A stretch of 7,716 nucleotides of DNA, taken from positions 1 to 7,716 of the forward strand of contig JAFLCM010000114.1 in assembly GCA_017303565.1 (NCBI GenBank). The letters run 5' to 3'. The stretch is from Planctomycetota bacterium (lineage in GTDB: Bacteria > Planctomycetota > Phycisphaerae > Phycisphaerales > UBA1924). Position 1 is the stretch's first letter. Each line of letters begins with the position of its first letter. The notes below the pieces were generated by a model. The model was given only the letters and a program-made list of their open reading frames with translations. It was not told where the DNA came from and did no database searches. Positions 1-7,085 of the stretch are shown here, one piece after another. Made by a program: the position numbers and the translations under genes.

Positions 1-1
1 C

Positions 2-1672
2 CTGTTCGCCTTCTTCAACCAGAACCAGGAGCCGGGCCTCTACTCCCAGGTGCCCGATCCGAACCGCGCGCTCGAGCCGTTCCTGAAGGTCCCGGACGCA
101 GCGCTCGAGGCCGAGGCCCAGCGCACCATCGCTCAGGCGCGCAACACCGAACTCACGGCGGCGCTCGACCGCGAGGCGGCGCAGCGCCGGCGCGCCGACG
201 AGAACTTCGCCTCCACCCGCGCCCTGGCCCGCACATTCCTCTACGACATCAACGACGAGGTCGCTCCCCTGCGCGGCGCGACGAGAGTCCGCGAGACCAT
301 GCTCACCAAGGCACGGGGATACCTGGAGCATCTGTCGACGCAGGCCGAGCGCGAGGGCCACGCCGACACCGCGCTCGAGCGCGACCTCGCGGACGCGTGC
401 GACCGGGTGGGCGACCTGGAGACCGCGCTGCGGCAGCCGCGCATCGGGGGCGCGGCGTCCGGCGCCGAGGCCTACGCGCGGGCCCGGGCGATCCGAGAAG
501 CGATCTTGTCGCGAAACCCGTCCGACTGGCGCGCCCACGCCGAGGCGGCCCTGAGCCGGGTGAAAACCGCCCTCGCGCTGGGGGCGCAGATGAAGCACGC
601 GTCGGCCCGGGAAGAGCTCGAGGCGTCGCTGGCGGCCTACGACATGGCCCTGTCGCTGGCCCCCGACGAGCCGGCGCGTCTCGGCGTGGCCGACGACCGT
701 GCCAAGGCCCGGCGAGCGCTCGGCGACACGCTCGCGCAGATCGCATCGGCGTCGGACGACATCAGCGTGTGCCGCGAGTTCGAGCGGCTGGCCCTCGACG
801 CGTACGACCGGGCGCTGTCGCACTGGCAGGAGCGGGCCGCCGCCGAGCCGTCCTCAGATGGCGTCGCGCGGCAACTCGCCGAGGTCCGTAACGCGCGGAC
901 CGACGTTCGGATGAACACGGCGTCGGCGCTGGCGCGGCGCGGGGCCGAACTGGCGAAGGCCGAGGACGCGGGCGCGAACGCGCTCTTCGACGAGGCGCAG
1001 CAGCGCTACGCCGAGGCGGAGGAACAGTCCAAGCGGGCTGCGGAAGACCTCGAACGCCTCGCGGCGGCGAGGCCCGAGAGTGCGGAACTTCAACGCTCCC
1101 TGTGGACGGCCCTGCACGCGCAGGGCTTCGCGGTGATGTGCACGGCCATGACGCACAAGCTCGCCGCGCCACACCGCCCCGACGGCGCCGCGGAGCGCGA
1201 ACGCCAGAACCACGAGCGGGCACTGGCCATCTACGAGAAGATGCTGGGCGTGGCCCAGCGACTCGCCGACGCCGACGAGGCCGACATCGACGCGCAGCGC
1301 ACACTCGCGATCAGCCTGACGCGCGTGGGCAACCAGCACCGCGACGTGGGGCGGCTCGACAAAGCCGCGGCGTTCTTCGAGCGATCCCTCTCGATCCGGC
1401 GCGACCTCCTGAAGACCGATCCCCTGACGCAGCACCGGCGCGACCTGGCGCTGGGGTTGTTCAAGTCCGGCCAGACCGAGGAACTGATCGCCCGGGGCTC
1501 GAGCGGCGAAGATCGCTCCCGCCACGCCGCCGCCGCCAAGGCCTACGCCGACGAGGCCCAGGCCCTCTTCACCTCCCTGGCTGACGCCGGGCTGATCGCG
1601 AAGGACGCGCGCGAGTTCGACAGCGTCCGGCGTCTCTTGGCGAACATCGGGAAACTGGGCCCCGCCCCCTGA
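2..1672 (+). CDS. TPR-repeat protein, 5'-truncated by the window edge, with DUF1549-like residues at its left end
   Basis: The frame is open from the first complete codon (position 2) to TGA at 1670-1672, so this is the 3' part of a longer gene. The GTG at 50 lies inside conserved-looking sequence and has no ribosome binding site, so it is probably not the start. Positions 2-105 encode LFAFFNQNQEPGLYSQ followed by a RALEPFLKVP stretch. This resembles the end of the planctomycete DUF1549 domain found in PSCyt1/DUF1553 proteins. Positions 110-220 encode an Ala/Glu/Arg-rich probable coiled coil. Positions 221-345 (ALARTFLYDINDEVAPL..., then YLEHLS) resemble the block that precedes TPRs in planctomycete Ser/Thr kinases. 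The rest is helical TPR-like sequence, clearest at 1301-1470 (TRVGNQHRDVGRLDKA, then RDLALGLFKSGQ). TPRs mediate protein-protein contacts; the partner is unknown. No kinase domain or haem motif is visible. The TPR call is firm; the DUF1549 resemblance is from memory. Confidence 0.8.
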   Translation: MFAFFNQNQEPGLYSQVPDPNRALEPFLKVPDAALEAEAQRTIAQARNTELTAALDREAAQRRRADENFASTRALARTFLYDINDEVAPLRGATRVRETMLTKARGYLEHLSTQAEREGHADTALERDLADACDRVGDLETALRQPRIGGAASGAEAYARARAIREAILSRNPSDWRAHAEAALSRVKTALALGAQMKHASAREELEASLAAYDMALSLAPDEPARLGVADDRAKARRALGDTLAQIASASDDISVCREFERLALDAYDRALSHWQERAAAEPSSDGVARQLAEVRNARTDVRMNTASALARRGAELAKAEDAGANALFDEAQQRYAEAEEQSKRAAEDLERLAAARPESAELQRSLWTALHAQGFAVMCTAMTHKLAAPHRPDGAAERERQNHERALAIYEKMLGVAQRLADADEADIDAQRTLAISLTRVGNQHRDVGRLDKAAAFFERSLSIRRDLLKTDPLTQHRRDLALGLFKSGQTEELIARGSSGEDRSRHAAAAKAYADEAQALFTSLADAGLIAKDAREFDSVRRLLANIGKLGPAP

Positions 1673-1724
1673 CCTCCGATCCTGATGTTTCCCTCACATG
1701 ACCCGAAATCCGGACATTTCCGCG

Positions 1725-1752
1725 TTGAATCCGCCCGTTCCTCCAGTATGTT
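1725..1752 (+). promoter_or_regulatory. Candidate sigma70-like promoter for the beta-strand-repeat gene
   Basis: TTGAAT (1725-1730) and TATGTT (1747-1752) are separated by 16 nt. Each matches its consensus hexamer at 4 of 6 positions, and they lie in a relatively AT-rich island of otherwise very GC-rich sequence. Transcription would begin near 1759, giving a leader of about 75 nt before the ATG at 1836. The position just upstream of a gene supports the call. Planctomycete promoter consensus is less well defined than that of E. coli, so this remains a prediction. Confidence 0.45.
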
Positions 1753-1767
1753 CCTTGTGTTGAAAAG

Positions 1768-1781
1768 CCGCGAGCCCGCGG
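1768..1781 (+). other. Small GC hairpin in the 5' leader
   Basis: CCGCG (1768-1772) and CGCGG (1777-1781) can pair around the loop AGCC. The hairpin falls inside the predicted leader, about 55 nt before the start codon. Five-pair GC stems are common by chance at this base composition and there is no U-run, so it is not a terminator. A regulatory role is possible but unsupported. Confidence 0.2.
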
Positions 1782-1815
1782 ATGGCTGTCGTCCGCCCCC
1801 GAAGCCCGCGCCCCG

Positions 1816-1827
1816 AAGGGAAGAGAG
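1816..1827 (+). promoter_or_regulatory. Ribosome binding site choosing ATG 1836
   Basis: The purine run AAGGGAAGAGAG ends 8 nt before ATG 1836. It resembles a Shine-Dalgarno sequence and decides the start. An in-frame ATG at 1782 would add 18 mostly charged or proline residues ahead of the signal peptide and has no comparable purine run upstream. Confidence 0.6.
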
Positions 1828-1835
1828 ACCACCCG

Positions 1836-4304
1836 ATGAACAGCCGCATCCGTGACACGCGGTTTCTTCGCGCCCGCAGCACCCTGAGTTCAACCGCCGG
1901 CGCTGCCGCGCTGCTGGCACTCCTCGCCGCCTGCGGCGCCGCCCGGGGCGCGGTCATCAACTCCCAGTGGACCAACCTCGCGCCCCTCCCGTCCGACACG
2001 TGGGGCGTGGCGGCGAACTGGAGCCCCGCGGTGGTTCCCGACAACGGCGCGGACACCTACAACGTGTTCATCGACCTCAACGGGTCGTACGCCGTCGTCC
2101 TCGACCAGAACCGCACCGTCGACAGCCTCACGTTCACCGCCGTCGGGGCGAGGCTTGAACTGTTCGACGGCACCACCAACGCGCTGACGATCCTCGGCGA
2201 CTACACGCAGGGCGGGGACACCGAGCTGTACGGCGATTTCGCCGGGCCTTCCGCCCAGAGCACCATGAGCGTCGGAGGCAACGCGCTGATCCAGGGCGGG
2301 TCCATCAGCCGCCTCACGTCGCTCACCACCAACCAGGATCTGCACTTCTTCGCCGCCAGCAAGCCCATCGAGATCGGCGACTGCGCCGTCGTCCACAACG
2401 GAACCACCGGTCAGTGGTCCGGCGGCTCCGACCTGTTCCTCAACAGCGGCGCCACGCTGACCCTGTCCGCCGCCAGCACCTTCACCATCAACGCCACCGG
2501 GAACATCGGGCAGCTCACCAGCGGCGCCGCGTCGATCGTGAACAACGGCACGCTCGTCAAGGCCTCCGCCGGCACGAACACCATCAACGACGCCGACATC
2601 GCCCTCAGCAACGCCGTCGGGGCGGCCATCAACGTGCAGTCGGGCGAGCTCGCCACCAGCGGCGCGTTCACCAACACCGGCACGCTCCGCGTCTCGAACG
2701 CCTCCTCGAAGTTCAACGTCACCTCCGCCGCCAACTTCACCAACTTCGCCGGCGGCACCCTCACCGGCGGCACGTACGACCTCACCGGCACGTTCCAGTT
2801 CAACGCCGCGGACATCCAGAACGTCGCCGCCGACGTGACGCTCACTGGCGCTTCTGCGAAGATCAGCGACCAGGCGGACCAGGACGGGCTGCGGAACGCC
2901 GCCGCCGTCAACGCGGGCGGCGCTCTCAAGTTCAACGCGGGCGCGAACTTCGCGCCTGCCGGCAACTTCGACGTCCAGCCCGGCGGGCTGTTCAACGTCG
3001 GCGCGGGTTCTCGACTCACCGTCGCGACCGGCACCGTCTTCACCGCCCAGGCCGGCTCGACCTTCACCAATATCGCCGGCACCACCGCCGGAGGCGAGAT
3101 CCTCGTTCGCGGGCAGGTCCGCACCCCCACCGCCTCGATCACCACCGTCAACTCGAAACTCACGCTCGACGGCAACGCCGCCAGCGTCACCAACTTCTCG
3201 AACGTCAACGCCCTGGGCAACCTCGCCACCATCGGCGCGACGGGCAACTTCAGCGTGCTGAACCGCGCGACGCCGTTCGTCACGAACGCCGCGGTCTTCA
3301 ACGTCGCCACCGGCGGGCACCTCACGGTGGGCTCGGGAGTCACCTTCGACATCCCCTCGGGCACCCTCGGCAACCTCACCAGCGCCACCCTTGACCTCGG
3401 GCGCTTCACCCTGCAAGGCCGAGTCCGCACCAATCTCCCCGCTCCCGGCTCCATCCCGGCGCTCACCCTGAACAACACCACCACGCTCGACGGCGTCGGC
3501 TCCTCCATCTTCGACATCACCACCAACTTCGACCTCTTCTCCCGCCTGAGCGTCATCGACACCGGCGGCGACCTGTCGCTGCTCAACGGGCGCGCCCTCG
3601 CCCTCACCCAGCCTCTCACCGTCCGCGGGCGCCTGTTCATCGGCAACACCACGGCGCCGCGCCCCGCTGGCGGCTCCGGCGGCACCCGCGGCAGCGGCAC
3701 CGAAGAGGTCCTCGCTGTCGAGGGCGATGTGACCCAGGAGACCGGCTTCAGTTCTTTCGATTCCGGGCGGCTCCGCATCACCGGGCCCAGTTCCGCCTTC
3801 CGAGTTGTCGCCGGCGGCGTCGGCGGATCGGGCACCGTCGAGGGCAACACCGTCCTCGGCGGCACCGCCTCCCGTGCCTTCATCGCCCCCGGCGCGGAAG
3901 GCCCCTGCAACTTCGGCACGCTCAACCTGCTCGGCAACCTGCAACTCCGAGCCTCCAGCGCTTTCGAGTTCGACCTCGGGCACGATGACCTGTCGAACGC
4001 GGCCATCGCGGATCAACTGCTCGTCTCGGGCGTCACCACGATCGACCCCGGCGTCGTCCCCGCGATCGCGTTCCACATCTGCGACGACTTTGTGCCCAAC
4101 GTCGGCGACACCTTCCTTGTCGCCAACCTGAACATGGCGTCGGCGATCTCCTTCTCCTACACAGGCCTTTCGAAGCCCAACGGGATCACCATCACCCCCG
4201 TCTGGTCTTCGGGCGATCTTTACGTTCGGGTACTGACCGTTCCCGCCCCGGGCTTCGCCGCGTCGCTCGGCGTGCTGGCCCTGGCGGCCCGTCGTCGGCG
4301 CTGA
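1836..4304 (+). CDS. Exported beta-strand-repeat protein with PEP-CTERM-like C-terminal tail
   Basis: This 822-residue protein is predicted to be exported. Residues 1-39 form a signal peptide: a basic start, a hydrophobic core at about 20-32, and a cut near A39, or before C33 if the LAAC sequence acts as a lipobox. The mature start (W45, then ANW...VP and DTYNVFIDLNG) is typical of planctomycete and verrucomicrobial beta-strand-repeat proteins. Residues 60-680 are rich in G, T, N, S and V in short alternating strands, as in a parallel beta-helix, and include three degenerate modules (from about 301). Residues 609-622 form a Gly/Ser/Thr linker. Residues 683-730 (IAPG..., GTLNLLGNL, then DQLLVSG) match the end of autotransporter-type passenger regions, but no outer-membrane barrel follows. 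The protein ends in VPAPG (802-806), a hydrophobic stretch and RRRR. It is probably a surface or extracellular structural or adhesive protein. No catalytic motif is visible. Confidence 0.88.
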   Translation: MNSRIRDTRFLRARSTLSSTAGAAALLALLAACGAARGAVINSQWTNLAPLPSDTWGVAANWSPAVVPDNGADTYNVFIDLNGSYAVVLDQNRTVDSLTFTAVGARLELFDGTTNALTILGDYTQGGDTELYGDFAGPSAQSTMSVGGNALIQGGSISRLTSLTTNQDLHFFAASKPIEIGDCAVVHNGTTGQWSGGSDLFLNSGATLTLSAASTFTINATGNIGQLTSGAASIVNNGTLVKASAGTNTINDADIALSNAVGAAINVQSGELATSGAFTNTGTLRVSNASSKFNVTSAANFTNFAGGTLTGGTYDLTGTFQFNAADIQNVAADVTLTGASAKISDQADQDGLRNAAAVNAGGALKFNAGANFAPAGNFDVQPGGLFNVGAGSRLTVATGTVFTAQAGSTFTNIAGTTAGGEILVRGQVRTPTASITTVNSKLTLDGNAASVTNFSNVNALGNLATIGATGNFSVLNRATPFVTNAAVFNVATGGHLTVGSGVTFDIPSGTLGNLTSATLDLGRFTLQGRVRTNLPAPGSIPALTLNNTTTLDGVGSSIFDITTNFDLFSRLSVIDTGGDLSLLNGRALALTQPLTVRGRLFIGNTTAPRPAGGSGGTRGSGTEEVLAVEGDVTQETGFSSFDSGRLRITGPSSAFRVVAGGVGGSGTVEGNTVLGGTASRAFIAPGAEGPCNFGTLNLLGNLQLRASSAFEFDLGHDDLSNAAIADQLLVSGVTTIDPGVVPAIAFHICDDFVPNVGDTFLVANLNMASAISFSYTGLSKPNGITITPVWSSGDLYVRVLTVPAPGFAASLGVLALAARRRR
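2736..3647 (+). repeat. Three degenerate ~105-residue protein modules in tandem
   Basis: Three segments of the large secreted protein align by eye. They start at residues 301 (FTNFAGGTLTGG), 410 (FTNIAGTTAGGE) and about 511 (LGNLTSATLDLG). A second anchor recurs at residues 334 (VTLTGASA), 442 (LTLDGNAA) and 549 (TTLDGVGS), at spacings of 108 and 107. A third, G-G-x-x-x-V-G, occurs at 383 and 493. The DNA copies have diverged, so this is an old protein-level duplication rather than a recent DNA repeat. Confidence 0.5.
4239..4301 (+). other. PEP-CTERM-like C-terminal sorting signal
   Basis: The last 21 codons encode VPAPG, a 12-residue hydrophobic stretch (FAASLGVLALAA) and RRRR directly before the stop. 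This is the three-part layout of PEP-CTERM and related tails that are processed by exosortases, with PAPG in place of the classic PEP. No exosortase gene lies in this window. Confidence 0.7.
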
Positions 4305-4350
4305 AGGGCGGGGAGACATTTCGGCGCGAACCCGCACGCCCCGCGACCGA

Positions 4351-4356
4351 TACAGT
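4351..4356 (+). promoter_or_regulatory. Candidate -10 element for leaderless expression of the peptidase-like gene
   Basis: TACAGT fits the TANNNT form of a -10 hexamer and ends 5 nt before the ATG at 4362. Transcription starting about 6-7 nt downstream would begin at or next to that ATG. No Shine-Dalgarno sequence is visible upstream of the gene, which agrees with a leaderless mRNA. No convincing -35 hexamer is present near 4328-4333. Confidence 0.35.
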
Positions 4357-4361
4357 TGGGC

Positions 4362-6386
4362 ATGCTTTCAGCGCGTCCCGCCACGTTCCGTCCGCCCGTC
4401 CGCCACCGCCTGCTCGCCGCCGCACTCGCGTTGGTGACCGGGCCGCTCGCGGCGGCGCAGTCCACGCTCGACACGCCCGCGCCGAGTTCGGTGGCGCCCG
4501 ACAGCCTCGATGCCGCGCCGCAGGCGCTCCTGGGCGAGCGCGTCCGCCGCCTGCGCCAGAAGCAGAAGACGCTGCCCATCCTCGTGATCGTTCGGAACGA
4601 GGCCCAGTTCCTGAAGGCCGTCGCCGCGTGGGAACTGCCGGAGGAGTGCTTCCCCGTCCTGATCGACGACGGCTCGGACACGGCGAGGGAGAACATCGCC
4701 CGCTTCGCCCGCGCGTTCCTGCCGGTGTCGATTGTTCGCTGGAACGACGACGTGCCGCCCCTGCCCGCCGAGCCCGACGCCGTGAAGGCCGAGATCGAGA
4801 AGACGCTTTTCAACGCCTGGAAGTCCGAGGACGCCAAGGGCATGAAGGCGGAGTGGACGCAGTCGCTCCATGTGCCCACCGGCGTGGTGGTGATGTCCCC
4901 CCGCGACCCCGCCTGGACTGGCGGCCTCACCCTCGCCGCCATGCGCGGGCAAGAGATCGTCTGGACCAGCCAGACGCCCGGCAACGTCTCCGACACCATG
5001 CGCCCCGGCGATGTGATCAACCTGCTGACCGCCATCGAAGAAGGCTGCGCCGCCACCGGACGAACCTGGGACGCGCTCGGCGACGACATCGAAGCCGTCA
5101 CCCTGTGCCAGAACCTGCCCTCGAAGATCACCGCCCCGGGAAGCGGCGGCATCGAGCAGCCGATGGCCCTCACCGACCGCCTCGGACGCAACGCCCTCGC
5201 CAAGCGCTGGGCCTTCGCCGGGCAGATCCACGGCGACGCCCCCACCGCCGCCTACCGCGCCATGTCCTCGGTCTTCCTCACCCTCGACGACGCGTGGGCG
5301 TGGGACGGGTACGTCTTCGGCTCGGTGCCCGGCCCGTGGAGCCTCAAGCCGATCAGCCAGATCCTGCTCGGGTCGCCGGTGAAACTGTCGTTCGATCCCG
5401 GGCGCCAGAGCGCCGCCGAGTTCCGCCGCGCCACCCGCTCCGGCATCGACTCCCGCCTGGTCTACATCAACACCAAGGGCACGATGTGGAACTTCGAGAT
5501 GTCCCCCGGGCGCCTCTACTCGTTCGATGTGCCGTTCCTGAAGACCCCCTCGGTCGTCCACTTCACGCACTCGTTCTCGGCCCAGGCGGTGGAGCACCGC
5601 TCCGCCATCGCCGGGCGGTTCCTCGAGAACGGCGCGTGCGCGTACATCGGCTCGGTCGATGAGCCGTGGCTGCAGGCGTTCGTGCCCGGGCCGGATTTCT
5701 TCCGACGCTTCCTGCTGATCCAGGCCCCGCTCGCCTGCTGCGCCCGCTACGAGGACGCCCCGGTCTGGAAGATCAACCTCTTCGGCGACCCGCTTCTCAC
5801 CGCCGGAAGCGGACCCTCGCGCCTCCCGCCCGACCTGAAGGACGACCACCCGCTTAAGAACCTCGCCAGCATCGAGACCGCCCTGAAGCAGCAACTCAAG
5901 TCCGGCGAGATCGAGGCCGCCGCGTCGGCGCTCGTCATGCTCCGTCGCGACAAGGACGCGGTGCGGCTGTGCCTCGCGGGCCTGAAGCCCGCCGCCGGCT
6001 CGACGATCAAGCCCAGCGCGGCGCGGCTGGCCGCGATCGGTCTGCCGGCGGCGTTCCGCGAGCGCGACGCCGACGCCGTGCTCACCCTTTTCTCCGCTCT
6101 GCCAGAGGCCCAGCAGAAGGACCCCATGTGGGCGTCGCTCATCTGGCAGGTCGGCCGCCCCATCGTCACCGACGCGAACCCCTCCAGGGTCTGGGTCCAG
6201 GCCCTCGCGAAGAACACCCGCGAACTGTGCGCCCTCGACGACCTTGAAACCCTCACCCCCGCACTCCGAACACTGGACGGCAAGCCGGGCATCGAGGCCG
6301 CCTGGAAACTCGTCATCGCCAAGACCACCGACCCCGCCGCCCGCGCCGAACTGCAGTCCGCTCTTACGGAAAACCTCCGGCGCTAG
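4362..6386 (+). CDS. Exported protein with a degenerate clan CD / gingipain-like domain, function unknown
   Basis: This 674-residue protein begins at ATG 4362; a TTG two codons upstream is the alternative. Residues 1-32 form a signal peptide (RHRLLAAALALV..., with a likely cut LAAA|Q), so it is probably periplasmic or secreted. Residues 65-110 (LPILVIVRNEAQF, then FPVLIDDGS) look like alternating strands and helices. Residues 365-480 follow the pattern of C25/caspase-like peptidase ends: INTKGTMWNF, VVHFTHSFSAQ, GRFLENGACAYIGSVDEP (from about 418) and FGDPLL (474-479). In active members the first motif normally has a GH or HG catalytic His and the second a catalytic Cys; here those places hold K372 and the H403-S404 region. 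The C-terminal ~190 residues are helical and may be TPR-like. It may act by binding rather than cutting, or belong to a separate planctomycete family. The fold assignment is inferred from motif order only. Confidence 0.8.
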   Translation: MLSARPATFRPPVRHRLLAAALALVTGPLAAAQSTLDTPAPSSVAPDSLDAAPQALLGERVRRLRQKQKTLPILVIVRNEAQFLKAVAAWELPEECFPVLIDDGSDTARENIARFARAFLPVSIVRWNDDVPPLPAEPDAVKAEIEKTLFNAWKSEDAKGMKAEWTQSLHVPTGVVVMSPRDPAWTGGLTLAAMRGQEIVWTSQTPGNVSDTMRPGDVINLLTAIEEGCAATGRTWDALGDDIEAVTLCQNLPSKITAPGSGGIEQPMALTDRLGRNALAKRWAFAGQIHGDAPTAAYRAMSSVFLTLDDAWAWDGYVFGSVPGPWSLKPISQILLGSPVKLSFDPGRQSAAEFRRATRSGIDSRLVYINTKGTMWNFEMSPGRLYSFDVPFLKTPSVVHFTHSFSAQAVEHRSAIAGRFLENGACAYIGSVDEPWLQAFVPGPDFFRRFLLIQAPLACCARYEDAPVWKINLFGDPLLTAGSGPSRLPPDLKDDHPLKNLASIETALKQQLKSGEIEAAASALVMLRRDKDAVRLCLAGLKPAAGSTIKPSAARLAAIGLPAAFRERDADAVLTLFSALPEAQQKDPMWASLIWQVGRPIVTDANPSRVWVQALAKNTRELCALDDLETLTPALRTLDGKPGIEAAWKLVIAKTTDPAARAELQSALTENLRR

Positions 6387-6434
6387 AAGCCGCGGCCCTC
6401 TTCTCCCCTCCGGCGCACAGCGCATCGCGTTCCC

Positions 6435-7073
6435 ATGCCCCCCTCCACCGCCACCAACCCCAACATCGACGCCACCGGCCGCGTGCACCGGCGCTCGTTC
6501 CTCGCGCAGTACCTGCGCCGACCCGGCTCGGTCGGCGCGATCGCGCCCAGTTCGCGCCACCTCGCCCGCACGATGGTCGATCAGGTGGACTGGAGCCGCG
6601 CCCGCCATGTGCTTGAGTACGGCCCCGGCACCGGCGCGTTCACCGGCGCGATCCTCGACAAACTCCAGCCGGGGGCCCGCTTCGCCGCCATCGAACTCAA
6701 CCCCGATTTCGCGAGGATCCTGCAGCGGCGCTTCCCGGGCGCGACGGTCGTGAACGATTCCGCCGCGAACGCGCGGGCGATCTGCGACCGCCTGGGCTTC
6801 CCGCCCGCCCCCGCGGTGGACGCAGTGCTCAGCGGCCTGCCCTGGGCCGGCTTCCCGGAACCCTTACAGGACGAGCTGCTGGGCGCGATGCTGAAGGTGC
6901 TGAAACCCGGCGCGGTGTTCGTGACTTTCGCGTACCAGTTCGGCACCTACCTGCCCGCCGGCCGCCGCTTCGCCACGAAGATCCGCGGCCTCTTCACCAC
7001 CGTTGACCGCAGCCCGCTGGTGCTGCGAAACCTGCCGCCGGCGTATGTGTACCGGTGTTCGACGGCGGGGTGA
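6435..7073 (+). CDS. Class I SAM-dependent methyltransferase, phospholipid N-methyltransferase (PmtA/COG3963) type
   Basis: This 212-residue cytoplasmic enzyme has a Rossmann-type methyltransferase fold. The N-terminal RRSFLAQYLRRPGSVGAIAPSS is typical of the PmtA-like group. Motif I, VLEYGPGTG, is at residues 59-67 and binds S-adenosylmethionine. The acidic residue after strand 2 is E87 (AAIELNP), which would contact the SAM ribose. SGLPW (133-137) fills the motif IV position, followed by LKPGAVFVTFAYQF. In this family the reaction is methylation of the phosphatidylethanolamine head group towards phosphatidylcholine; related proteins methylate other substrates, so the substrate is not certain. 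No signal peptide or membrane span is visible, and related enzymes bind membranes peripherally. It starts 48 nt after the upstream gene and ends 12 nt before the next, so it may be co-transcribed. No Shine-Dalgarno sequence precedes the ATG; GTG 6483 is a less likely start. Confidence 0.87.
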   Translation: MPPSTATNPNIDATGRVHRRSFLAQYLRRPGSVGAIAPSSRHLARTMVDQVDWSRARHVLEYGPGTGAFTGAILDKLQPGARFAAIELNPDFARILQRRFPGATVVNDSAANARAICDRLGFPPAPAVDAVLSGLPWAGFPEPLQDELLGAMLKVLKPGAVFVTFAYQFGTYLPAGRRFATKIRGLFTTVDRSPLVLRNLPPAYVYRCSTAG

Positions 7074-7074
7074 T

Positions 7075-7080
7075 GGGGGA
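7075..7080 (+). promoter_or_regulatory. Ribosome binding site choosing ATG 7086
   Basis: GGGGGA lies 5 nt before ATG 7086, right after the stop codon of the methyltransferase gene. It is too close to the GTG at 7083 and too far from the ATG at 7098 to serve those well, so it favours 7086. Confidence 0.5.
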
Positions 7081-7085
7081 CGGTG

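Noticed and set aside
50..52. GTG as the start of the TPR protein
   Set aside because: No ribosome binding site precedes it, the frame is open to the left edge, and the codons before it read as conserved protein sequence.
1890..4337. An 815-codon open frame on the minus strand opposite the secreted-protein gene
   Set aside because: It is Gly/Arg/Ala/Glu/Val/Asp-rich low-complexity sequence with no domain. Long antisense frames are expected opposite genes whose third positions are almost all G or C. The plus-strand frame has a signal peptide, repeats and a sorting tail.
4308..4344. GCGGGG/CCCCGC pairing after the secreted-protein gene as a terminator
   Set aside because: The loop is about 25 nt, there is no U-run, and GC-only arms are frequent by chance here.
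6377..6391. CGGC/GCCG pairing around the stop of the peptidase-like gene as a terminator
   Set aside because: The stem has only four pairs and no T-run follows.
4368..6608. A 746-codon open frame on the minus strand across the peptidase-like and methyltransferase genes
   Set aside because: It has the same cause and character: biased composition, no recognisable domain, and it overlaps two well-supported genes.
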